NCBI GenBank assembly: GCA_015852425.1 | Contig: JAAAIG010000213.1 | Span: 6,571 to 47,645, forward strand | Reading direction: 5' to 3' | Length of the DNA: 41,075 nt | From: Gryganskiella cystojenkinii | Taxonomy: Eukaryota > Mortierellomycota > Mortierellomycetes > Mortierellales > Mortierellaceae | Part shown: in pieces, positions 33,801 to 41,075 of the stretch | Layout of the letters: every line of letters starts with the position of its first letter | How positions within the stretch are numbered: the first letter of the stretch is position 1 | Position numbers and translations under genes: made by a program | The notes under the pieces: model-generated | What the model was told of the DNA's origin: nothing | Databases searched by the model: none | What the model saw: the letters and a program-made list of their open reading frames with translations, nothing else

Positions 33801-35971
33801 AGCGTGTCGTCTCTATCTGGATTCAAGAACAGGAGGAGGAGAATGCCCAGCAAGCTTACGATCCTACCGGTGCATCTGAATATGAGCGCAACGCTCGTTC
33901 GCTGCAAGCGTTCATCGAGAAGGTGACTGTTTTCCGCAAGGCCATCGACTATGTGGATGTCGCTATTGCCGGTAATCCCAATGAGGATCAGCCCGATGAG
34001 CAGGATGGTCACCACAAGTTAGCTGCTTTGTACGACAAGTACACTGAGTATGCCGAAATTATGGCCGACCAGGGTCGTCTCTCGATTGCCATCGAGTTCC
34101 TGAACTTGACCCCGGTTGATTACCGCAGTCACGACGCCATTGCTGTCATGCGTGACAGGTTATACCATTCTGGTGTCGATGTTGGCAAGATCCCTGCTCC
34201 CGAGTTCCCCTTTGAGCAAGTTTACGTCATGGCCGAGGGCGAGTTCCAGCAGCAACACCACCAGCAACAGCAGCAGTACCAGCAACAGCAACAGCAACAA
34301 CAGCATCAGCAACACCCATTCGGACAGCAGAATCAGCAACACCAGCAGGGTTACCAGAGCCAGTACCAGCCTCAGCAGCAGTACCAGGCTAATCCGTACC
34401 AGCCCCAGCAAAACAACTATGGCGGTGCCCAAAACACTCCTTATGGCGTCCCTGCCCCTGCGCCGTACGGCAATGCAGGCTATAATGCTGGATATCAGCA
34501 GCAGGCTCCCCCTCCACTCCAGCCTCTTGCCCCTCCCCCAGCTCAGTTCAATGTTCCTCCTCCCCCTCAACAGAACGAGCATCGTCCACCCCAACCACCA
34601 GCGGCGAACAACCCCTACGCTCCAGCTGCTCCAGCTTACGGAGGAGGATACAACCAGCCCCCAGCGCCTCCAACCTTTAACCAGACTGGATTCCCAGGAC
34701 AGAATGACAACAGCTACAACGGTCTTTACAACCAGCAGCAGGCTGCTCCCGTAGAGAGAACCCGATCTGCAGAGCTCCCTCCTTCTCAACGCAAAGACAC
34801 TGGTAACTGGAATGATCCCCCATCAGTCCCTATCCCTAATGCCACCAAACGCCCTGCTGCTGCTCCAGCTCTTAACAAGGCCCAGTTTAGTTCGCCTTTC
34901 CCTGGAAGCCCTGCGATTGGTAACAACCCTCCCATGGGCAATACTCCCCCTCCACCTCAAACCGCTGCATATGGTCAACCCCCTCAGCCCTCGGCGTTGC
35001 CACCTCCACCGATGATGGGCGCTCGTGCGCCTCCTCCAGCAACGGCATCACCATACTCTCCCGTGCCGGCTGCCTCGCACTTGCCTCCTCCACCAGCTAC
35101 AAATGCCCAAGGCGCCATGTCTCCCCGTTATGCCAACCAGCGCGCTCAACAGCCTGGGTTCCAGAACTTTAACCAGCCGGGACAGCAGCAGCAACAACAA
35201 CCCTATGGTCAACCTGGTCAGCAGCAACAGCAACAGCACCAACAATACCAACAGCCTCAGCAGCAGGGATACGGCCAGCCTTCGCCCAGCCCTAACCCCT
35301 ATGCTCCTCAGAACGCTGGGCCCATGGGAGGTATGGCTAGCGGTATGCCCCAAGTCCTCCAGCAGCGACCCATGACTCCAGCGGCACCGCCAACCCCTCC
35401 AGAGCCCGTCAAGTCAAGACACCGTAAGTGTTTTGTTTGTATTGATGCTGTTTTCCTTGAAATGAGGATTAATCGTTTTACTATATGGTGTATTACTTGT
35501 TAACCGCTCTAATCCATCTTTTCTTTTCTATAAATCAAATAGCCATTGGAGATAGGACTCATATTCCTGCTGGACAAAAGTTGATCTACTCTGTTCTTGC
35601 TAGCGAATTGGCCCTTGCCCGTCAGTATGCTACTGTAAGTCGTGCTTCACGGGGTACATTATTTGTCAGTTCAATATCTTATAAATCAAAGTACTGATTG
35701 GTTCTTTCCTTTAAATTAGCCCGCCGCTAAGAGACCCTTGGATGATGCCGAAAAAAAGCTGAACGTGTTGTTTGACATGTTGAACAACGAGGAGGTATCA
35801 GCACCGGTTGTTGAGCAGATGCTCTTGTTGGCTCAAGCACTCCAGGCCAAGAACTACAACTCTGCATACCAGATCCATTTGGAGCTTCACTCGACTCGTA
35901 CAGATGAGGTCTCGAGCTGGATGACCGGTGTGAAGCGTCTGATTGTCGATAATGCCAGGATTCAGCAATAG
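30878..35971 (+). CDS. SEC31: SEC31, outer coat subunit of COPII vesicles
   Basis: Scaffold of the COPII coat for ER-to-Golgi transport; pairs with Sec13 and stimulates Sar1 GTPase through Sec23. Ten exons, 30878-31089, 31192-31308, 31438-31546, 31666-31947, 32037-32123, 32236-32367, 32461-32547, 32630-35423, 35543-35634 and 35720-35971, give 1387 residues. The N-terminus ([31 protein letters not shown]) is diagnostic. WD40 blades run to about residue 375 (for example [17 protein letters not shown]), with a Sec13-binding blade expected near exon 8. An alpha-solenoid (about 585-856) contains [20 protein letters not shown] and [15 protein letters not shown]. Residues about 875-1274 are Pro/Gln/Tyr-rich and disordered, with PPP motifs likely to bind Sec23. 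The tail (1275-1387) is the conserved helical SRA1-like domain starting [13 protein letters not shown]. Exons are small in the propeller and one large exon covers the rest. Confidence 0.96.
34246..34345 (+). repeat. Glutamine-rich CAG/CAA tract in SEC31
   Basis: Mixed CAG, CAA, CAC and TAC codons encode a Gln/His/Tyr-rich stretch in the disordered region of SEC31. The mixed codons suggest an older, stabler tract than the CAA run at 23185. A second similar tract is at about 35180-35270. Confidence 0.7.
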
Positions 35972-36095
35972 GGTTCTGTACTGGGCTAGCCCGGACGCCC
36001 ACGCAATGGATATGAACGATATGCACGATAGGCGAGTTCTAATGACGAAAAAATCAGAGACCAATTTAGTATTGTTTTTTTTGCTTTGGTATTAA

Positions 36096-36101
36096 AATAA
36101 A
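36096..36101 (+). terminator. AATAAA polyadenylation signal of SEC31
   Basis: Perfect AATAAA 125 nt past the SEC31 stop, just after a poly-T stretch. Confidence 0.5.
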
Positions 36102-36419
36102 ATAGCAGTTGAACACAAATAGATTTTCTCAGCAAATCTGCAAAGTTCGATGGGACCGCATTGTTCATAAGAAACCGAAAAACAAGCAAATCGGGGTGCC
36201 CAGGAACCCGCCGATCTGCACGTTTTCTGTTTTTTTGTCTATGAATAAAAGAAATTTTTCGGTGTGAACCCTCAGTCGCGAATGATCCTACCGCGTCTCA
36301 CTTTTTTTTTTTTCTTTTTTTGGCTGGTTTTTGTATGCTGGACATCTATCATTCCAAAGTGTCCTTGGTCAGGTAGCAAACAAAAAAAAAAACGAAACGA
36401 CTGGCGTCGGTAAAGAGCC

Positions 36420-36426
36420 TATAAAA
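36420..36426 (+). promoter_or_regulatory. TATA box of short-chain dehydrogenase gene
   Basis: TATAAAA 97 nt upstream of the chosen ATG (36523), followed by a T/C-rich leader. This supports starting the protein at 36523 and not at 36331. Confidence 0.6.
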
Positions 36427-36522
36427 CCAGAAGAAAGATTCACCTTTTCTGCTTTTTCGTTTTTTTGTCAATCATCACCTGCAAACCTCCCACTCTTAGC
36501 ACAACCAATCAAGGACATCAAG

Positions 36523-37302
36523 ATGGCATCCCAGCACCAGCACCAGTACCCAGTAGCCCAAGACATGGTCGGCAAGGTCGCCTTCATCACCGGCTCGGCC
36601 AAGAACATGGGTAAAGCTTTCGCAATCGCACTCGCCCGTCGTGGTTGTGACATTGTCATTCACCATCGCAAGGATGCTGCCGAGGCTGAGAAGACCGCAC
36701 AAGAGATCCAGGCGCTCGGACGCAGGACCTTGATCGTCCAGGGAGAGCTCACCTCTGTCTCTGTAATTGAGCAAATTTTCGCTCAGATCAAGTCGGCCTT
36801 TGGTCATTTCGATATCGTGATCAACAATGCAGGCGTGGTCCTCAAAAAACCCTTCACCGAGATTTCTGAAGAGGAATACGATACTGTCTTTGCAATCAAC
36901 GCCAAGGTGCCCTTCTTTATCATGAAGGAATGTGCCAAGGGTATGGCCGATGGTGGTCGTGTCATCAACATTGGTACGACCCTTTTGGCGATTACTACAG
37001 GCGAATACTCTGCTTATGCCGGTTCCAAGGCTCCACTTGAGGACTTTACAAGAGCCTTGGCCAAAGAGGCCGGAGCTCGTGGTATCACTGTAAACACGAT
37101 CGCGCCTGGCCCTATTGACACTCCATTCTTCTATGGTCAGGAGACCAAGGAATCGACCGCGTTCTTCAAGACCTTGTCGGTCGCGAACCGTCTGGGTGAT
37201 GTCAAGGATATTGTCCCCGTGGTCGAGTTTATTGCCTCGCCTGCTGCTCAGTGGATCACCGCCCAGATCATCTTTGTCAACGGTGGTGTTACTTCCCGTT
37301 AA
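36523..37302 (+). CDS. Short-chain dehydrogenase/reductase, classical type
   Basis: NAD(P)-dependent oxidoreductase with a Rossmann fold; single exon, 259 residues, the usual size. The cofactor motif is TGSAKNMG (23-30), where the family norm is TGxxxGxG, so the middle Gly is Asn. NNAG is at 101-104 and the structural Asn at 126 (FAINAKVPFF). The catalytic pair is Tyr165 and Lys169 (YAGSK). The catalytic Ser expected 13 residues before Tyr is Thr152 (GTT). The end, VEFIASPAAQWITAQIIFVN then GG, is the standard SDR C-terminus. The basic residues HHRK after the second beta strand suggest NADPH. It resembles ketoacyl or polyhydroxy-aromatic reductases, but substrate is unknown. Low expression control is suggested by a TATA promoter, unlike most neighbours. 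Confidence 0.9.
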   Translation: MASQHQHQYPVAQDMVGKVAFITGSAKNMGKAFAIALARRGCDIVIHHRKDAAEAEKTAQEIQALGRRTLIVQGELTSVSVIEQIFAQIKSAFGHFDIVINNAGVVLKKPFTEISEEEYDTVFAINAKVPFFIMKECAKGMADGGRVINIGTTLLAITTGEYSAYAGSKAPLEDFTRALAKEAGARGITVNTIAPGPIDTPFFYGQETKESTAFFKTLSVANRLGDVKDIVPVVEFIASPAAQWITAQIIFVNGGVTSR

Positions 37303-37362
37303 AAAAAAAACACAAGAAGCTCTCGCTCTTATCATCGCACCTAGCCAATTGCCTTATTCAAA

Positions 37363-37368
37363 AATAAA
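37363..37368 (+). terminator. AATAAA polyadenylation signal of short-chain dehydrogenase
   Basis: AATAAA 61 nt past the stop codon in an A-rich stretch. Confidence 0.5.
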
Positions 37369-37388
37369 AAATATATAAAGTGATTGCT

Positions 37389-37518
37389 TTATTCCTCTCG
37401 ATCGCGTTCTCCTGGGGAGTAGGTGGTAAAGCCAGCTAAGGGATCCTCTTGAGGTTGCTCTTTAAGGTCAATCGTGTTCGCCATAGACACACTGGGATCG
37501 ACCTCGGCAGAAATGGAA
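37389..37518 (-). pseudogene. Coding-like terminal exon, possible gene remnant
   Basis: On the minus strand, an AG acceptor at 37520-37519 is followed by a frame reading SISAEVDPSVSMANTIDLKE and then QPQEDPLAGFTTYSPGERDR to a TAA at 37391-37389, with AATAAA overlapping the stop. Residue use looks like a real hydrophilic C-terminus. Further up the same strand, an acceptor (CACAACAG, near 37630) precedes a short acidic segment (DIVATDEDSETYF). No exon with a recognised domain lies upstream, so this is either the tail of a decayed gene or two stray frames. It would be convergent with the dehydrogenase, 86 nt away. Confidence 0.3.
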
Positions 37519-38529
37519 CTGCCTCAACGGACGACAATGAGACAGGTTTATAAAATATCCTCTTCCGCCTCATAATTGTCATCAGAAGTATGTCTCGCTA
37601 TCCTCGTCGGTGGCAACTATGTCCTGTTGTGCAATGAAGAGAGAGACGTATCTTGCATTTTTTACTCAAAAAAAGTGAAAGAATGGCTGCGAGCGACAAC
37701 AAGAGTAGAATGTTACTCAAAAAAAAAGAGGGAGTGAGATATCATACAGGAACGATCATTTGCCTCAATGGTTGTCTTTGACCTCACGCAATAGTCGTGT
37801 TCCTTTTTAAAAGATTATGCAAGATTACTGTGCTAAAATGGATGCCTCTAGAGTCCTATCTGTGTCAATCCTACAAAATTGCAATGAGTTCTCGTATCAC
37901 GATTTTCGAACCCAACCAACTAGACGGGTATGCCAATTGACGGTTGACGGTGTCAATCCAAAATGCTCCCTCTGCCAAAAAAAAATATTTCACCTTGCCA
38001 AAAGGAATTCTTTTTGAGCCATTCAAAAGATGCCAATAGTTTCGTTTTGACGTGGAGACGGCTCCGCCTATTCCTTTGTTCCGCCTATTACGAAAATTCC
38101 CTGTTCTGTGAGGTCTTTCTTACCGGCACAGTCGATGAGCCGATCACAGCTGCGTAAGCCAATTGGCAAGTGCGTCACGGTCAACTGACAGAGGACGATG
38201 GATAGGTAGACACGATCCGGTCAAAGTTCAACTCGAGGGCTCTGTCAAAAATCAATTGACATCATTTGGTGACGTTTGTGCGCAGGGCGGCGTGTTCAGG
38301 ACGGCGTCCTGTAATTTTATTTGTGAAAGGATGGCGGACTTTGTTGTGACACAGACCTTCAACAGATCTATGTCCTGTACCAGGTAAACGAGCAGGCCAT
38401 ACCTTGTTATCCTCCCGTCCTTTGAGACGAATGAGTCGGTGTGACTTTGTCGGTAAAATGGTTCTACCCTCTATCTGCCTTCGTCTTGGGAACCTTGTTT
38501 GGCCGCACTGCGGCGCCTCCCTGAAATGT

Positions 38530-38537
38530 TATAAAAA
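38530..38537 (+). promoter_or_regulatory. TATA box of medium-chain reductase gene
   Basis: TATAAAAA 109 nt upstream of the ATG at 38639, with a CT repeat (38604-38620) between the two. Confidence 0.6.
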
Positions 38538-38603
38538 GCTGGGAGGGATGCATGTCTCTTTTTTTAATCATACGTTCCTCAATACCAACACACAATCTGG
38601 AAG

Positions 38604-38620
38604 CTCTCTCTCTCTCTCTC
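38604..38620 (+). repeat. CT dinucleotide repeat in leader
   Basis: Seventeen nucleotides of alternating C and T, 18 nt before the start codon of the medium-chain reductase, within the probable 5' UTR. Confidence 0.8.
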
Positions 38621-38638
38621 CCTCTTGAAAAATTAACA

Positions 38639-40066
38639 ATGACCATTACCAATGACATCCGTACCAACACCCGCGTCATCCGCGCTAGCTATGCGGACAA
38701 AAACAGGGTCACTCAAGCCCAGTTCCGCGTCGAGACCGAGGAAGTCGATCTGAGCTCAGTCAAACCTGGCGGAATCATCATCCGCAACCTCTACCTCTCT
38801 CTTGACCCTTGTAAGTAGCATCTAATTTGAAGGCGCTGACCTTCGAAAATATTGTTGCCTTTGTTGAATATTCTCAAGGTGCAGACATTAACTAGCTGTT
38901 TTGCTGTTGTTGATCCAAAAATTAGACGTTCGACTCACTTTGGATTCGGAAGGAAGCGAAGCCACCGCTCCCATGCGCATCTTGAACGTGCCCTTCTACG
39001 GCCTCGGCGTTGCTGAAGTGGTCGCCTCAGGCACGGACAAGTATCCCGTGGGCACTCTGATCACCGCCAACACCGGATATGAAAAGTATACGGTCTTTGA
39101 GTACGCCGATAACCCGTACAACTTTATCCGCGTCCTGCCCGCCCATGCTCGCGACGAGTCGACCGGCGTGGGACTCTACAACTACATATCCGCACTGGGA
39201 ATGCCCGGGTTGACCGCGCTTGCTGTAAGCTTTTGTCTTTTTGGCTTAACAGGCTTTCTTCATGAAAATACAGGCCCTTGACAACATCGCGAAGCGTCGT
39301 TGCTTTCTTTTTTTTTTTTTCGTACATGCATGGTACTCATAAATATCTCTATATTTTTTTGCCGTTTACAGGGACTCAAAGTCATGGGAGTTGAGGCAGG
39401 AAAGACCATCTTTATCGGATCTGCCGCTGGAGGAGTTGGTCAGCTGGTGGGTCAGCTCGCCAAGGCCCAGGGTCTGCACGTTATCGGATCTGGTATGATT
39501 ATTTGCAAATTGCAAAAGGATTACGGTGAATACAATCGAGTTCTTTCTTCTCATATTTGTTTAAACCATCTGTATATGCACGAATCTTAGCCGGTTCCGA
39601 GGAGAAAGTCAACTATGTTGTCACCAAGTTAGGCTTTGACGGCGCCTTCAACTACAAGACCGAAACCACACGCGCCGCCCTGGCTCGCCTCGCTCCCAAG
39701 GGTATCGACTACTTCTACGACACCATTGGAGGCGAGACTCTGGAAACCGTAATAGAGCTCATCAACGAGAAGGGCCACATCCTGTCGATCGGAATGTTGT
39801 CGCAGGAGAATGGCAAGGAGGGGTATCCGATCCGAAATCTGAACCTGCTCGCGCCCAAGGGCACAACAATCCATGGATTTATCTATTATCACCATTTGCA
39901 CTACTTTGAGGAGCTGGATGAGACGGTGCGTCCTATGTTAGAGCGCGGAGAGATTGAATACAGACAGCAGGTGTTTGATGGAATCGAGAGCGCGCCAGAG
40001 CATTTTATCAACATGCTGGATGGCAAGTACGCGGGCAAAGTCGCGATCAAGATCTCAGATCTTTGA
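38639..40066 (+). CDS. Medium-chain NADP-dependent reductase (prostaglandin/2-alkenal reductase type)
   Basis: Zinc-free member of the MDR superfamily, similar to leukotriene B4 12-hydroxydehydrogenase, plant double-bond reductases and yeast YML131W-type proteins; likely reduces the C=C bond of reactive enones. Four exons, 38639-38810, 38926-39224, 39372-39492 and 39591-40066, give 355 residues with all junctions in frame. The N-terminal domain has IRNLYLSLDPYVR, the family hallmark, with the Tyr codon rebuilt by splicing. NYISALGMPGLTALAGL leads into the cofactor motif AAGGVGQLVGQLAK (175-188). GIDYFYDTIGGETLE and GMLSQ are typical of the second half. No zinc-ligand cysteines are present. 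The C-terminus is KISDL, not a known targeting signal. The TATA promoter suggests stress-inducible expression, which fits detoxification of aldehydes, but this is inference. Confidence 0.92.
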
Positions 40067-40429
40067 AAGGAAATTGTAAAGCAGGAATACCCCAATAAAT
40101 TAATCACTGAATTTACATTTGTGCTACCAAGGACAGTCCCTCTTTTGAGAAGAGTGACGAAGCAATCTACAGTCAATCCGGAATTGTAGGCTCGCACTCG
40201 GAGGGTGTTTTTGATCAGAAAAAATAAGTCCGCGCCAATATTTCACTTTTTTCTTAGCACAAAATCGATGATTTGGTAGAAAAAAGAGCGAAAAAAGGCT
40301 AGATAGTAAAGTGATAAAATTCTGCGCAAAAAAGAGCGTGACTGATGGTGGTACAGACAGATGGCGGCAACATAAAAAAGGGCACAGCACTTTACATCTA
40401 CCAGCCTCACTCTTTCCTCCTCACTCTCA
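40067..40429. other. Intergenic region before duplicated unit
   Basis: Contains the 3' flank of the medium-chain reductase and, from about 40370, a CATAAAAAAG element followed by a C/T-rich leader that looks like a promoter for the first copy of the duplicated unit. No gene seen. Confidence 0.45.
40094..40099 (+). terminator. AATAAA polyadenylation signal of medium-chain reductase
   Basis: Perfect AATAAA 28 nt past the stop codon. Confidence 0.6.
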
Positions 40430-40689
40430 CCTCCAAACCTTTCAACCTCCCAATCTCACTTGTGCCTCCTCACTGTTGCCTTCTCTTGTCTCGCAAAGAC
40501 AATCGACCTGGAGGTGTTGCCTTCTGGACAGTGCGTTTGTCCTTGTGGAGCACTTGTGCTCCAAAAAAAACATGCATCGACATCTCGACCTGTAATGTCT
40601 TCTTGGTGAGTTGAGTCATTTTTGTATGCTTTGGTGCTCTTTTTCTAAGTGTGGTCACTCATGAAACTCATACTATTACGTTTTAGAAG
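40430..40689 (+). pseudogene. First copy of duplicated exon-intron unit, probably inactive
   Basis: Paralogue of the unit at 40784. The shared exon segment reads KTIDLEVLPSGQCVCPCGAL (from 40496), then a run of eight A shifts the frame relative to the second copy. The start codon equivalent is TTG (at about 40475) where the second copy has ATG, and the N-terminal codons are partly deleted. The intron is conserved, with the same GTGAGTTGA donor (40605) and a TTTTAG acceptor (40681-40686). It is preceded by a TATA-like element and a pyrimidine-rich leader, so it may once have been the expressed copy. No family was recognised. Confidence 0.4.
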
Positions 40690-40783
40690 TCTCCAACATT
40701 AAAGACTCCACCGTCGCCCCCAAATATCATCTTCGAAACAAAGCTGCAACTCACAGTCATTGACAATCTCATCACCTCCGAGA

Positions 40784-41075
40784 ATGCCAAAATTCACTGT
40801 CGAGGGAAAGACCATCAACCTAGAGGTTTTACCATCCGGACAATGCGCTTGTCCTTGTGGAGCACTTGTGCTTCAAAAAGACATGCAAGGCATCTGTCGA
40901 CTTGCGACGTCTTTCTGGTGAGTTGAATCATTTGTGCACGCTTTGGTGCTCTTCCCTATGTTCTTTTTCTGAGCGCGGTCATTCATGAAAACCATACAAA
41001 TATGTTCTAGAAGCCACCGACGAGCGAGGAGCCATTTGTGTTCGGGGCCGGTCAAGCAAAAGACTTCACCGCTTC
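40784..41075 (+). CDS. Unrecognised cysteine-containing protein, first exon(s), runs off window
   Basis: Second copy of the duplicated unit. From ATG 40784 it encodes MPKFTVEGKTINLEVLPSGQ then CACPCGALVLQKDMQGICRL to a donor GTGAGT at 40918. The intron ends in TTCTAG at 41005-41010, and the next segment reads KPPTSEEPFVFGAGQAKDF to the window edge. In the simple model the join gives TG plus A, a stop codon, so either the protein is only 44 residues, the donor used is different, or this copy is also broken. The cysteine group C-x-C-x-C suggests metal or disulfide chemistry, but I do not recognise the family. Coding potential is supported by the pattern of change between the two copies (mostly third-position). 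Confidence 0.4.

Larger units (their letters stand above)
35972..36522. other. Intergenic region, SEC31 to short-chain dehydrogenase
   Basis: Contains the SEC31 3' UTR with its poly(A) signal, T-rich sequence, and the promoter of the dehydrogenase with a TATA box at 36420. The reading frame of the dehydrogenase stays open upstream to 36331, but that part is Lys/Phe-rich and includes the TATA box, so it is taken as non-coding. Confidence 0.55.
37519..38638. other. Intergenic region with possible gene relic
   Basis: About 1.1 kb without a supported gene. Its left part may hold degraded minus-strand exons. Around 37925-38270 several CAATTG-containing repeats occur (CCAATTGACGGTTGACGG, GCCAATTGGC, TCAATTGAC), and the right end is the promoter of the following reductase. 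Confidence 0.45.

Noticed and set aside
34160..34789. 209-codon minus-strand frame within SEC31, rich in Leu, Val and Ser
   Set aside because: The Leu runs are the complement of CAG/CAA glutamine codons in SEC31; it is not a real membrane protein.
36331..36522. In-frame N-terminal extension of the short-chain dehydrogenase
   Set aside because: It spans a TATA box and poly-A/T tracts, is Lys/Phe-rich, and would place 64 odd residues before a normal SDR N-terminus.
38550..38638. Upstream ATG frames near the medium-chain reductase start
   Set aside because: The frame entering from 38552 includes the CT repeat leader; the protein beginning at 38639 has the normal N-terminus of the family.

Overview
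This is a nuclear fragment from a filamentous, early-diverging fungus. The best fit is a Mortierella-like member of Mortierellomycota or Mucoromycota. The reasons are many short GT-AG introns (about 80-130 nt), pyrimidine-rich 5' leaders, occasional TATA boxes and AATAAA signals, and a gene set that is typically fungal (MDV1-type fission adaptor, sugar-lactone oxidase, GATA factor, SEC31) but also holds a TMEM135 homologue, which common yeasts lack. The placement is inferred; no rRNA marker is present. Exon boundaries were worked out by hand from splice sites and frame continuity. In most genes every junction keeps the frame and rebuilds a conserved motif.

Layout, left to right. 1-865 (+) is the 3' part of farnesyl diphosphate synthase. 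1871-4190 (+) is a seven-exon TMEM135-family membrane protein. 4417-7700 (-) is a GATA transcription factor with two zinc fingers, convergent with TMEM135. 8882-9532 (-) is a weak reading frame with one clear membrane segment, possibly a gene relic. 9772-12822 (-) is an intronless F-box protein. 13740-14803 (-) is the mitochondrial phosphate carrier. 15795-18772 (-) is an MDV1-like WD40 fission adaptor in nine exons. 20269-23622 (+) is a large type II membrane protein resembling protein O-fucosyltransferases, with a huge acidic and proline-rich insertion. 24563-26597 (+) is a sugar-1,4-lactone oxidase (ALO type). 27039-27864 (-) is SKP1. 28482-29939 (+) is a peroxisomal dienoyl-CoA isomerase (ECH1) divergent from SKP1. 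30878-35971 (+) is SEC31. 36523-37302 (+) is a short-chain dehydrogenase. 38639-40066 (+) is a medium-chain reductase of the prostaglandin/alkenal reductase type. The right edge (about 40430-41075) holds a tandemly duplicated exon-intron unit of an unrecognised cysteine-containing protein.

Nothing here is a metabolic gene cluster or a defence system. Most genes are housekeeping. Loose themes are mitochondria and peroxisomes (TMEM135, phosphate carrier, MDV1, ECH1), SCF ubiquitin ligase parts (F-box protein and SKP1), and the secretory pathway (SEC31 and the O-fucosyltransferase-like enzyme). The most unusual items are the duplicated exon at the right edge, whose copies differ mostly at third codon positions; the two-finger GATA factor; the split O-fucosyltransferase-like protein; and an SKP1 tail that does not splice cleanly. 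No convincing undescribed multi-gene system was found.
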